Shown here: positions 32,809 through 40,151 of the stretch, piece after piece
How positions within the stretch are numbered: the stretch's first letter is position 1
Layout: every line of letters starts with the position of its first letter
Source: Allobrachymonas sp.
GTDB lineage: Bacteria > Pseudomonadota > Gammaproteobacteria > Burkholderiales > Burkholderiaceae_C
Length of the DNA stretch: 40,579 bases
Assembly (NCBI GenBank): GCA_030529505.1
Contig: JAUMWT010000018.1
Coordinates: 1-40,579, forward strand
Direction of reading: 5' to 3'
The notes under the pieces: model-generated
Database searches by the model: none
The model's input: only the letters and a program-made list of their open reading frames with translations
Told to the model about the DNA's origin: nothing
Made by a program: the position numbers and the translations under genes

Positions 32809-33419
32809 ATCTCTCTCCTGATCTTTTGTAGCTGCGCCCGCACCTCTGCGGGCATGGGTTTGGCTTGCTTGCGGTCGTTTTCGATCTTTTGCAAAGCCGG
32901 GTCTTTGTCTTGCAGCGCGGCGCTGGCCAGGCTGGCAATGTCGGTAGCCGCATCGCTGCTGTGGGCGCGGCTGCGCAGGGTGTGCTCGTGCTGTTTCTCG
33001 GCCTGGGCCTCGGCCTTGTCAGCCAGGCGCATCGCCACTTCGTAGAGGTAGGCATTGCCTGCCAGTGGCAAATCCAGCTTGCCCTCCTCGGCTGCGCGGA
33101 ACGTGGCCTCAAACGCGGCGCGCCAGGCATCAGCACCCACCTGCCAGCTGCGGCCTTTGCGGGTGATGGCACCGGCCTGGATGGCTTGCAGCAGCTCCAC
33201 CATCAGCGGGCGCAGCTTGGCCCAGCGCATGCCCTGCTTGGCGGGCTTGTGCAGGCGCAGGTAGCGCAGCACGTGCGCACCCAGCACCAGGTTGATGTTG
33301 AGCACATCGCGCAACAGGCGGCGGGCTTCGGCGTCGTCGATGATGTCGTGCACCATCTGTTCGATGCTCGTTTCCGCGCCGCACACGCGGCAGGTGTGCA
33401 CCATGTGGAAAGCCGTCAC
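32805..33419 (-). CDS. Early phage protein of unknown function
   Basis: A protein of 204 residues from GTG 33419 (VTAFHMVHTC), chosen because AGGGGG lies seven bases upstream and because it overlaps the stop of the preceding 59-residue gene as GTGA; ATG 33404 is the alternative. The N terminus has a CRVC pair. Then comes a helical domain (DIIDDAEARRLLRDVLNINL, LRYLRLHKPAKQG, RWAKLRPLMVELLQAI), then a Lys/Glu-rich coil. It precedes gam, so it is part of the early operon. I recognise no named family. Confidence 0.65.
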   Translation of the reverse strand: MTAFHMVHTCRVCGAETSIEQMVHDIIDDAEARRLLRDVLNINLVLGAHVLRYLRLHKPAKQGMRWAKLRPLMVELLQAIQAGAITRKGRSWQVGADAWRAAFEATFRAAEEGKLDLPLAGNAYLYEVAMRLADKAEAQAEKQHEHTLRSRAHSSDAATDIASLASAALQDKDPALQKIENDRKQAKPMPAEVRAQLQKIRREM

Positions 33420-33595
33420 AGCAGCCCCCTCAGCAGGTCGTCGACCCAGGCAAAAACCGTGAGCCAAAACCAAAACAAGAAACCAACAGTCAGGCAGGCA
33501 GCAGCAATGCGCAGACCCACGCGCCAGCGCGATGGCTTGCGTGGCGTGTGCAGCTGCACCACGGTGCCAGGCGCAAAGTAATGGGCAGTTCTCAT
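33416..33595 (-). CDS. Small early membrane protein (59 residues)
   Basis: ATG 33595 has AAAGGAGTG upstream. The protein begins MRTAHYFAPGTVVQLH and has one long hydrophobic helix at about residues 29-51 (IAAACLTVGFLFWFWLTVFA), flanked by basic residues on the N-terminal side, so it is an inner-membrane protein with a cytoplasmic N terminus. Its last codons overlap the next start. It lies where Mu has kil and other host-takeover genes. The function is unknown; a membrane-acting inhibitor is possible. Confidence 0.65.
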   Translation of the reverse strand: MRTAHYFAPGTVVQLHTPRKPSRWRVGLRIAAACLTVGFLFWFWLTVFAWVDDLLRGLL

Positions 33596-33607
33596 GGGGC
33601 ACTCCTT

Positions 33608-33766
33608 TCAGCGGATGCGCAAGGCGCTCACAGAGCAGGCTTGCGGGTACAGGGTGAGCGCGGCCACCACGGCAGAGCAGCCGTCGCTGTACAGGCCCGT
33701 CAGCTCGTAATGCACGCCCAGGCAAGCCAGGCGGATGCGGTAGAGGTAGGTGCGTGCGTTCTGCAT
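33608..33766 (-). CDS. Small early protein (52 residues), kil position
   Basis: ATG 33766 has GGAGAG six bases upstream and lies 11 bp after the MuB-type stop codon. The protein (MQNARTYLYRIRLACLGVHY then ELTGLYSDGCSAVVAALTLY) has two short beta/hydrophobic segments and three Cys. In Mu, the kil gene stands directly after B, so the position suggests a small host-acting protein, but there is no sequence match I can see. Confidence 0.55.
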   Translation of the reverse strand: MQNARTYLYRIRLACLGVHYELTGLYSDGCSAVVAALTLYPQACSVSALRIR

Positions 33767-33777
33767 GTGCGCTCTCC

Positions 33778-34962
33778 TCAGCAACCGGCCACGGCCTGGG
33801 CATCCACCTTGGGCCAGCCCACTTCGGCTGCCACGTTCATGGCGCGGCACACCAGGTTGTGCACGGCCAGCGGGTAGCAGGTGCTGTTGACTGTTTTGCG
33901 GTTGCGGTCACGCTGCACCAGGCGGCCACGGATGGCGTCAGCCGCATCGGCCTCAAACACGTCTTCGTACTTGAGGTCAAAGCGGGCGAATTTGTGGCGC
34001 AGATAGGCTTCCAGCTCGTTGTCCAAGGGGGCCAGCCACACCACTTCGCAGCGTTGGGCCACTTCGCGGATTTCGGCATTCATGCTCGCCAGCGTGTGCG
34101 CCAGCTCCGGCTGGGCGATCAGGGCCACGCCGATCAGGCGCTGCAAGCCGTCTTTCAATTCGACAAATCGCTTCAGGTGCTTGAGCGTGGCGTGCGGCAG
34201 GCAGTGCGCCTCCTCAATCACCAGCAGGTGGCGGCGGCCTGCGCGGCGGCTGGACTTGAGCAGTTCGTGCACCTGTTTGAAGCGGGCCTGCGGGCCGCGC
34301 TTGAGCTTGGCGTTGGGGTCGAGTGCATCGACGATGCTGGCGGCAATGTCGGCCGCTTTCAGGGTCTTACCCTTCATGTCGTTGCCCTCCATCGCCAACA
34401 CGTATGGCTTGATGATCAACACGTCGCTGTCGCGCATCTGCTCTTCCAGCTCTTCCACCAGCGTGGTTTTGCCGCTGCCGCTTTCACCGGCTAAGGCGAT
34501 AAAGCCGCAGTTCTTCGCCGCATCGGCCAAGGCCGCGCGGGCATAGCGAATGGCAGGGCTTTTGAACACGTCATCGACGCTTTGCACATCGTCAACGAAT
34601 GGACTGCGCGGCAGGCCGAAGTGCTTGCGGGCCTTGTCGGTGAGGTTGGCGTTTTGCAGTAGCATGGAATCCTCCTTGTCTTGATCGTGGTTGGTTGACT
34701 CAGGGAGCGCCCCGGCAAGCTCCAACTTGCGCGGGGCATCTTTTTTGGTGGGCAGCAGCAAGCCACCCAGCTGGGCAGGCGTTGCGCCTTTGCTTTTGAG
34801 GTAGGCGGCCACTTGCCGGCAGGCGGCCTTGGCGTTGCGGCGAGGCAGCTCGCCCGTGGCCACCAGGCGTTGGGTAGCGGTCAGGCTCATGCCGCTGCCG
34901 CGTGCCAAGTCGCGCAGGCTCAAGTCCAGTTCGTCCAGTACAGGTCGCAGGTTGATATTCAT
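33778..34962 (-). CDS. MuB-like transposition ATPase
   Basis: A protein of 394 residues. The N-terminal helix-turn-helix (LRDLARGSGMSLTATQRLVA) is followed by an AAA+ domain with Walker A GESGSGKTT (K165) and Walker B HLLVIEEAH. In Mu, B binds DNA as ATP-dependent filaments, delivers target DNA to the transpososome and enforces target immunity. ATG 34962 overlaps the transposase stop (ATGA). At 394 residues it is longer than Mu B (312), partly through a Lys/Asp-rich linker before the ATPase. Confidence 0.92.
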   Translation of the reverse strand: MNINLRPVLDELDLSLRDLARGSGMSLTATQRLVATGELPRRNAKAACRQVAAYLKSKGATPAQLGGLLLPTKKDAPRKLELAGALPESTNHDQDKEDSMLLQNANLTDKARKHFGLPRSPFVDDVQSVDDVFKSPAIRYARAALADAAKNCGFIALAGESGSGKTTLVEELEEQMRDSDVLIIKPYVLAMEGNDMKGKTLKAADIAASIVDALDPNAKLKRGPQARFKQVHELLKSSRRAGRRHLLVIEEAHCLPHATLKHLKRFVELKDGLQRLIGVALIAQPELAHTLASMNAEIREVAQRCEVVWLAPLDNELEAYLRHKFARFDLKYEDVFEADAADAIRGRLVQRDRNRKTVNSTCYPLAVHNLVCRAMNVAAEVGWPKVDAQAVAGC

Positions 34963-36743
34963 CGCGCACCCCCTGCCACCACTTGCAGCGTGCCGCGCGT
35001 TTTCAGGCGCTGGGCCAGTGCATCCAACTCGCCCTCGGGCACGCCATCGGGGTGTTGCTGGCGCACCAAGGCGTGCACGGCACCATCCATGCGCACGCCA
35101 CGGCCCAGCAGTTCTTTTGCCGCCTCAAAGTGGGTCAGCACGTGCACAGGCGCAGCAGCCATTTCGGCAGCGGGCACCAGCTGCGCGCCGCGCTTGGGCA
35201 TGGGGGTGGGCAGCACCGTTTCTCGCGCCTGCTTGAGCGGGTCGATGCGCCCACCAAACGGGGCCACCTTGGCCTTGCGGGCCAGTGCTGCGGCTTCGTC
35301 GGTTTCGGTGTCTGTGGCCAGGCGGGCAAGCAGCTTGCGGTTGGCTTCGATTTGCGTTTCGGCCTGCTGCTTGTAGTCCTGCCCGATCACATTGGCGTCA
35401 GCGCGGAAGCCTGCCTCGTTGCGCTCTACCACCGGGGCCACGTGCAGCACCTCTTTGCCATCGGCGTCGGTGTCGATCACGCAAATGGATTCGGCCTGCG
35501 CCGCATACACATTGAGCGACACCAGCAGCTTCTCGCCCACGGCCACGTGGGGGATGCCGCGCACGTCGTACTCTTTGCCGCCGTACTGCACCGTCATGGC
35601 AGGCGTGACCTTGCGCGTCTCCGGCTCGTGCGTGAGCAGGCTGCGGCACACATCGGGCGCGGGGGCCAAGCGCAGCTTGTCTTCGGCAATCTCTTGCCAC
35701 ACCGCCGCGCGCGTGCGGCCGTGGCGGCTGTGCACGTCCTGGCTGTTCAGGTGGCGGGCGAACATGCGTGCCAAGCCGTTCAGCTCGGCCAGGCTATGCA
35801 CGGGCTGGAATTTCAGGGCGGCCTCGAAGCGGCGCTCCCAAATGTCCTGCGCCTTTTCCACCTGGCCGGTGGCGCGGGCATTGCCCGGCGCATGCGCAAT
35901 CTGCTCAATCTGCAGGCGGCGCAGCAGGTTTTTGGTGCTGCCTGCTGTGTTGGCGCTGCCCATGTCCATCATCAGGATGTAAGGCACGCCATGCAGCACA
36001 TCGCCCTCGCGCTGCTGCATGGCCGCAATCAGGCTTTCGGCCAGATTCAGGCCGCTTTCCGCGCCCAGCACGTAGTGCACAAACACTGCGCCCGAGTAAT
36101 GGTCGGTCACCACGTAGCGCCACACGCGCTCGTTCTCGACGCGCTCCAAGGCGCTGGGTTTGTTCTTGTAGAACTTGTCGGCATCCAGCACTTGCAGGCC
36201 ATTGCCTTTGCTCATGCCTGCGCGCAGGTAGTACAGCACGCACAAACTGGCGTCGATCTGCCACACGTGGTTGGGGTGCAGGCTGCGCAGCTCGGTCACG
36301 GGTGCAGGGCGCAGCACTTGCTCAGGATGCAGGCGGTACATACGCAGGGCGCGCTCCACCGCACTGGCGCTCAAGCGGCGCACTTCGCCCGTGGCAACGT
36401 CCACGGCCTCGCAGCGCACCGTGCCGTCGTAGCGCAACATGTCCAGCGCCTGTTGCACAGTCAGCAACTGCTTGCCGCCTTTGCGCTGGCTCTCAAGCAG
36501 CACGCCGCTGATGATCTGTGCCTCGGCCAGCGTTACGCTGGTTTTGCCCGCGTCGCTGCGCTTGCGGCGCTGCGGGCGCACAGTCAGCTGGTTCAGCTGC
36601 CGGTACACGGTAGCGCGGCTCTGGCTGGTGCTCGCGCAGATGCGATCCACCAGCGCACCTCGCTCGCCGTGGCGTGCCGTGCCAATGGCGCGCGCATGCT
36701 CGCCAATCAGCTGGGCAACAGCGGGGGTGATGGGCGGGGCCAT
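34959..36743 (-). CDS. MuA-like DDE transposase
   Basis: A protein of 594 residues that joins phage ends to target DNA. The catalytic triad is visible as D164 in HVWQIDASL, D260 in ILMMDMGSAN and E296 in RATGQVEKAQD, spaced as DD(35)E. A beta-barrel segment after the catalytic core (VQYGGKEYDVRGIPHVAVGE) and a helical C terminus that should bind B follow. The N-terminal part has a helix-turn-helix (TSQSRATVYRQL) for end binding. I chose ATG 36743, with GGAG eight bases upstream; ATG 36749 overlaps the upstream stop as ATGA and is nearly as likely. Confidence 0.93.
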   Translation of the reverse strand: MAPPITPAVAQLIGEHARAIGTARHGERGALVDRICASTSQSRATVYRQLNQLTVRPQRRKRSDAGKTSVTLAEAQIISGVLLESQRKGGKQLLTVQQALDMLRYDGTVRCEAVDVATGEVRRLSASAVERALRMYRLHPEQVLRPAPVTELRSLHPNHVWQIDASLCVLYYLRAGMSKGNGLQVLDADKFYKNKPSALERVENERVWRYVVTDHYSGAVFVHYVLGAESGLNLAESLIAAMQQREGDVLHGVPYILMMDMGSANTAGSTKNLLRRLQIEQIAHAPGNARATGQVEKAQDIWERRFEAALKFQPVHSLAELNGLARMFARHLNSQDVHSRHGRTRAAVWQEIAEDKLRLAPAPDVCRSLLTHEPETRKVTPAMTVQYGGKEYDVRGIPHVAVGEKLLVSLNVYAAQAESICVIDTDADGKEVLHVAPVVERNEAGFRADANVIGQDYKQQAETQIEANRKLLARLATDTETDEAAALARKAKVAPFGGRIDPLKQARETVLPTPMPKRGAQLVPAAEMAAAPVHVLTHFEAAKELLGRGVRMDGAVHALVRQQHPDGVPEGELDALAQRLKTRGTLQVVAGGAR

Positions 36744-36745
36744 GA

Positions 36746-37687
36746 TCATGCTCCGGCTTGCTCTGGCTGGGGGGCCCACTGCGCCACTTCGGCGGCCAAG
36801 GCGGCGTCTTGCGCATTGCTCAAATCGGGCAGGTCAAACTGCGCGCGCAGCCCATTCAGCGCCGCGCCCACTTGGCCCACCATGCCCGCCATGTACACCT
36901 CGCTTTGGCCCAGCTCGTGCAAGGTTTGCAGCGCCGCGCGAAAGTCGCCCTGCACCCGGCCCAGCACTTCGGCCAGGATCACGCCTGCTTCGCTGCGGGC
37001 CGCATCAAGCGCCTCGTTGGGTTTTTCGCGCTTGATGCGCGCCAGCTGCTCTTTGAGCTTTTCGTTTTGCTGCAGCAGGTCGCTGCGCCGTTCTTCGTTG
37101 GCCTTTGCGTCTTCTTGCAAGTCGCTGACTTGCTTTTTCAGATCGGTCTTTTCTTTGGCGTGCTTGGCAATCAGGTCTTCGGCCAACTCAATCAACGAGT
37201 CTTTGTCGCCTGCCTTGGCAGCCTCAATCAAAGCGGTTTTTTGTTCAGTTGGCAGCTTGCGGAATTGACGCAGCTCACGGTAGCCAATACCTACACGCTG
37301 CATTTGTTCCAACGCCTCCTCGCCAAAGGCTTGCAGGTTGGCAATGTCCTGATTGGCCTTCTCGTCAGAGATACCCAATAGGTTGCAAAACTCCACCCAA
37401 GTGCCTTTCAACTCCAAACCGTTTGGAGTGCGCATTCCTGTAAGTTGTTGATATAGCTTGTTTTCCTTAACGATTGCCAGCTTTGACACTCCAAACGTTT
37501 GGAGTAGATTGCCAGCAGCCTGAAAGGCTTGAGCCTGTCCCAGCAGCTGATTAACCAGGTCACGCCCCTGCCCATACCCTTGCTGCAAGGAGGCAAGTTG
37601 CTTGGCTGCCTCTTCGGCTTGCGCAAAAGCTTCCTCGCTCGCTTCTGCATTAATTACTTCTACTTCGGGCTTTGGTTTTCTTGCCAT
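36746..37687 (-). CDS. Unknown coiled-coil early protein preceding the transposase
   Basis: A protein of 313 residues with no family I can name. The first 60 residues are Glu/Ala-rich. A compact helical domain follows (about 70-150: KLAIVKENKLYQQLTG, TWVEFCNLLGISDEKANQDI, VGIGYRELRQFRKLP). Then comes a long Lys/Glu coiled coil (about 165-235, with KTDLKKQVSDLQEDAKANEE) and a helical end. The layout, a small DNA-binding-like domain plus coiled coil, recalls plasmid KfrA-type proteins, but this is only a resemblance. Its own gene carries two near-identical palindromes. AAAGGATG precedes ATG 37687, and the stop overlaps the transposase start. Confidence 0.7.
   Translation of the reverse strand: MARKPKPEVEVINAEASEEAFAQAEEAAKQLASLQQGYGQGRDLVNQLLGQAQAFQAAGNLLQTFGVSKLAIVKENKLYQQLTGMRTPNGLELKGTWVEFCNLLGISDEKANQDIANLQAFGEEALEQMQRVGIGYRELRQFRKLPTEQKTALIEAAKAGDKDSLIELAEDLIAKHAKEKTDLKKQVSDLQEDAKANEERRSDLLQQNEKLKEQLARIKREKPNEALDAARSEAGVILAEVLGRVQGDFRAALQTLHELGQSEVYMAGMVGQVGAALNGLRAQFDLPDLSNAQDAALAAEVAQWAPQPEQAGA
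37411..37429. promoter_or_regulatory. Palindrome copy 1 inside the coiled-coil gene
   Basis: ACTCCAAAC-C-GTTTGGAGT has perfect 9-bp arms around one central base. It matches copy 2 at 37488-37505 except for the central base, and lies in a different reading frame. Its start is 77 bp from that of copy 2. It is probably a protein-binding site. Confidence 0.65.
37488..37505. promoter_or_regulatory. Palindrome copy 2 inside the coiled-coil gene
   Basis: ACTCCAAACGTTTGGAGT is a perfect 18-bp palindrome. Copy 1 encodes TPNGLE and copy 2 encodes QTFGV in the same protein, so the repeat is at the DNA and not the protein level. Confidence 0.65.
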
Positions 37688-37698
37688 CTCTCATCCTT

Positions 37699-38013
37699 TC
37701 AATAGCTATCTATTCGAGTGAATCGGTTTCGCGCTTCATCGACGCGGCGTTGAGCCGCATCCAACGCCGCTAGCACCTGCATCGCCTTGCGGCCCAAAAG
37801 CGGGGCAATGCGCACGTTGTCGTTATGCGGCAGGCGCTCGGCCACGCCAGCCTCAATCAGGTTGTGGATGTCGCGCGTGATGGCACTGGGGCTGGCCTGC
37901 GCGGCCTTGGCGATTTGGCTGGGCGAAAGCCCGTCAATCTCGTGCCCGAAAAGCAGCAACATCACCTTCAAAGCGCGCTGCTGGCTGCTGTTGTGATAAG
38001 GGTGAGCGCTCAT
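37699..38013 (-). CDS. Winged-helix regulator, early operon
   Basis: A protein of 104 residues from ATG 38013 (MSAHPYHNSSQQRALKVMLL), overlapping the upstream stop by four bases. The central part (GLSPSQIAKAAQASPSAITR then DIHNLIEAGVAERLP) is a winged helix-turn-helix of the type in MarR/IclR/Rrf2 proteins. The C terminus is helical. It would act as a second early regulator besides the Ner-like protein. Its operator could be the palindromes at 37411 and 37488, but that is conjecture. Confidence 0.75.
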   Translation of the reverse strand: MSAHPYHNSSQQRALKVMLLLFGHEIDGLSPSQIAKAAQASPSAITRDIHNLIEAGVAERLPHNDNVRIAPLLGRKAMQVLAALDAAQRRVDEARNRFTRIDSY

Positions 38014-38288
38014 AAACCCTCCGCCAACGCTTCCAGCCTGGCTGCATCGCCTTGCAGTTGGCAGCCAAAAGTGAGGTTGAACCACCCCCAATAAACGCCC
38101 CAAGCCACGGTTTTGTGGTGGCGGTGCTCAAGGCTTTCTGATGAGTAGCGCTGCGCCAGGCCAATGCTGGATCGAATAGTCGCCTCGGCCTTCTCTGTCA
38201 GCTCGGCATAAGTCCAGGTTTTGCTGAGCGCCAGAGCGGCGGCAGCCGATTGATGTTTTTGGGCGAGCTGTGTAATAGACTGTCGCAT
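38010..38288 (-). CDS. Early phage protein of unknown function
   Basis: A protein of 92 residues. ATG 38288 has GAGGTG six bases upstream; an in-frame GTG lies four codons earlier. The N-terminal half is helical (SITQLAQKHQSAAAALALSK). The C-terminal half is aromatic-rich (HKTVAWGVYWGWFNLTFGCQ). It lies between the Ner-like gene and the winged-helix regulator, and overlaps the latter by four bases. No family is recognised. Confidence 0.6.
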   Translation of the reverse strand: MRQSITQLAQKHQSAAAALALSKTWTYAELTEKAEATIRSSIGLAQRYSSESLEHRHHKTVAWGVYWGWFNLTFGCQLQGDAARLEALAEGL

Positions 38289-38296
38289 TGCACACC

Positions 38297-38536
38297 TCAC
38301 GCTGCTGCAAGCCGCTTGGCTTGTTCGGTGACCGTGCCGCGCTTGATGCCCATGCTCACGGCGATGTTGTGTGCTTCGCCGCGCAAGCAGCGGATGCGAG
38401 GGTTCTTTTCGTCATCGTTAAGAATGGCCGATACATTGGCTGTGGCATAGCCATGCATGCGTGCCCAAGCGTTGACCGAGATTCCTTTCTCGGCCAGCTC
38501 TTGGCGGAACTGTTCTCGGGTTTTGAGTCGTGTCAT
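38297..38536 (-). CDS. Ner-like DNA-binding protein (BcepMu gp16 family)
   Basis: A protein of 79 residues with a helix-turn-helix in GISVNAWARMHGYATANVSA and a C-terminal CLRGEAHNIAVSMG. It matches the phage-associated BcepMu gp16 family (TIGR04111 type). It is the first gene of the early operon, in the place of Ner, which represses early transcription in Mu. AAGGA lies eight bases before ATG 38536, and the strong early promoter is about 65 bp upstream. Confidence 0.82.
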   Translation of the reverse strand: MTRLKTREQFRQELAEKGISVNAWARMHGYATANVSAILNDDEKNPRIRCLRGEAHNIAVSMGIKRGTVTEQAKRLAAA

Positions 38537-38599
38537 TTCTGCGTCCTTCTTGGTCGTGGTTGGTTGATGTGTTTGGTTGTTTTTTGATGTGTTGGCGCG

Positions 38600-38628
38600 A
38601 TTATGGTGAAAAATATTTCACCAGTCAA
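38600..38628 (-). promoter_or_regulatory. Early promoter with operator in its spacer
   Basis: On the minus strand TTGACT (38628-38623), a 17-bp spacer and CATAAT (38605-38600) form a near-consensus sigma70 promoter for the early operon. The whole spacer is the operator palindrome, so repressor binding would exclude RNA polymerase. Confidence 0.85.
38605..38622. promoter_or_regulatory. Repressor operator O1
   Basis: GGTGAAAAATATTTCACC is an inverted repeat with 7-bp arms GGTGAAA/TTTCACC and AATA centre, placed in the spacer of the early promoter. The half-site GTGAAAAATAT recurs at 38637-38647. Confidence 0.75.
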
Positions 38629-38635
38629 ATTTCCG

Positions 38636-38647
38636 AGTGAAAAATAT
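38636..38647 (+). promoter_or_regulatory. Repressor operator half-site O2 at the repressor start
   Basis: AGTGAAAAATAT (38636-38647) repeats the O1 half-site at a spacing of 31 bp (about three helical turns) and covers the repressor start codon. It is likely used for autoregulation or cooperative binding. Confidence 0.55.
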
Positions 38648-39353
38648 GGGAATAGCAAAACGTCTCCAAGAAGAGCGAAAACGGCTTGGCCTCACGCAAG
38701 AGGTGCTTGCCAAGCAAATCAGCTCAACCAAGCGCTCCGTCATCAATTGGGAAGGAGGTACTGCGTCGCCTTCTGGCGAGGTTTTGTCGCGTTACGCTCA
38801 AGCTGGCGCTGATGTGTTGTACGTTCTTACCGGCTCGAGGGTGAAAAATAAGGTAACTCTTGGCCAATACGCAAAACCAGAGCACCACGCCCACGCCATC
38901 GCCGAGCCCGCCCTCCAGGGCGACGGCAATCAAGACGAATACGTGTATGTGGCCAAGTACGACGTGCAAGCGTCAGCTGGGAATGGCAAGGTGATCCATG
39001 ACGAAAGCGTGGTGGATCACTTGGCTTTCAAGCGCAACTGGATTACGCGCACGCTGGGCCTAGACCCCAAAAGCCTGGCCTTGATTGATGTGGCGGGCGA
39101 CAGCATGTCGCCCACGATCAACGACGGCGACCTGATCCTGCTCGACACACGCCCCGCGCATGTGCGCGCCGAAGGTATCTACGTAATCAACCTTGAGGGG
39201 GCGTTGCTTGTGAAGCGCTTGCGCATGCGCTTGTCTGGCCAAGTGGATGTGGTGAGCGATAACGAGCATTACGGCACCGAAACCATCAGCGGCGAGCAGC
39301 TGGCCTCGCTGCAAATCGTGGGCCGCGTGGTGTGGCAAGGTCGCAGAGTTTGA
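38646..39353 (+). CDS. S24-type phage repressor
   Basis: A protein of 235 residues: an N-terminal helix-turn-helix (about residues 5-35, AKRLQEERKRLGLTQEVLAK) and a C-terminal LexA/S24 peptidase-like domain with the Ser in GDSMSP (S153) and Lys in GALLVKRLR (K190). It should keep the prophage silent by binding the operator at 38605. The Ser-Lys pair is kept, but no classical Ala-Gly cleavage site stands out; the region has ASAGNG instead, so SOS-type self-cleavage is uncertain. ATG 38646 was chosen; GTG 38637 is three codons upstream in frame and lies in the second operator. No ribosome site is evident, so a leaderless start is possible. Confidence 0.88.
   Translation: MGIAKRLQEERKRLGLTQEVLAKQISSTKRSVINWEGGTASPSGEVLSRYAQAGADVLYVLTGSRVKNKVTLGQYAKPEHHAHAIAEPALQGDGNQDEYVYVAKYDVQASAGNGKVIHDESVVDHLAFKRNWITRTLGLDPKSLALIDVAGDSMSPTINDGDLILLDTRPAHVRAEGIYVINLEGALLVKRLRMRLSGQVDVVSDNEHYGTETISGEQLASLQIVGRVVWQGRRV
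38840..38850 (+). promoter_or_regulatory. Third operator-like half-site inside the repressor gene
   Basis: GGTGAAAAATA occurs here, identical to the left arm and centre of O1, followed by AGGTAAC in place of TTTCACC. It could be an internal operator or transposition enhancer element. It may be chance in the coding sequence SRVKNKV. Confidence 0.35.
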
Positions 39354-39377
39354 TGCGAACCCAATGAGGCGCTTCCC

Positions 39378-40151
39378 ATGTTTCCTGGATTCCATCTACT
39401 GATTTTTTTAACTGCCATGTTCTTCTTGTGGCGAGCGTTTGGTCGAAAAAAACGCAAGCACACAAGCGAGCCTCAAGGCGGTGAAAAGCCCAAAGCACGC
39501 CCTCCCGAAAAGCAATTAAAAAAACACAGCCCTCTCAAACAAGAAGCTTTGACGGATGAGGCTTGGGAGCGAACAAGAAGGCAGGCTCTGCTGGCACAGC
39601 GCCACGCAATGTGGACGCAGCATCGTGAGCACTCATCCAATCAAGAGCCGCCACTGGAGCTAGCAGGAACAGATCCAGTCAAAAAACAGCGACCGCAAAA
39701 AACACGTGAATTTTTCGAGGCTGTGCACATCTCGCCATTCGATGAGCTGAAACATGTGCCTGAGTGGGACATAGATGGCGCACGAAGGACATTGCAGAAA
39801 ATTGCCTACACTGTTCACGCAGAAGGTCGTCCAGAAAAGGTTGCGGCATTTAGCCGCTTGATGAAGTTGTTTGCTTGGGTAGACCCTCTTTTTTGGGACA
39901 ATCTCAAGCCGCTTTTCCCCGTTATCCAAGCGTCTCCCGGCATCAGACAAACTAAGCTGTATGAGCATATGCCGACTGATGTGGAAACTGCTCGGTATGT
40001 TTTGTATTTCGCCGAAGCAAGTGGATTCATCAAGCGCGTAAAAAGGGGGAACAGCTATATGGTGTATCTTCCCGAGCAATCCATCCTTGAGATACCGCCA
40101 CCCAAGGCAACACGCAAGAGAACGAGCAACAAACACGGAGTCAAAAAATGA
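39378..40151 (+). CDS. Membrane-anchored cargo protein beside the repressor
   Basis: A protein of 257 residues. Residues 5-18 (FHLLIFLTAMFFLW) form a single N-terminal membrane anchor, then a basic linker rich in Lys, Pro and Gln to about residue 110, then a helical/winged-helix-like domain (VAAFSRLMKLFAWVDPLFWD, SPGIRQTKLYEHMP, GFIKRVKRGNSYMVYL). I recognise no family. It follows the repressor by 24 bp in the same direction, with GAGG eight bases before ATG, so it should be expressed in the lysogen. Base composition is visibly more AT-rich than the neighbours, pointing to later acquisition. Such loci often carry exclusion or defence genes. Confidence 0.65.
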   Translation: MFPGFHLLIFLTAMFFLWRAFGRKKRKHTSEPQGGEKPKARPPEKQLKKHSPLKQEALTDEAWERTRRQALLAQRHAMWTQHREHSSNQEPPLELAGTDPVKKQRPQKTREFFEAVHISPFDELKHVPEWDIDGARRTLQKIAYTVHAEGRPEKVAAFSRLMKLFAWVDPLFWDNLKPLFPVIQASPGIRQTKLYEHMPTDVETARYVLYFAEASGFIKRVKRGNSYMVYLPEQSILEIPPPKATRKRTSNKHGVKK

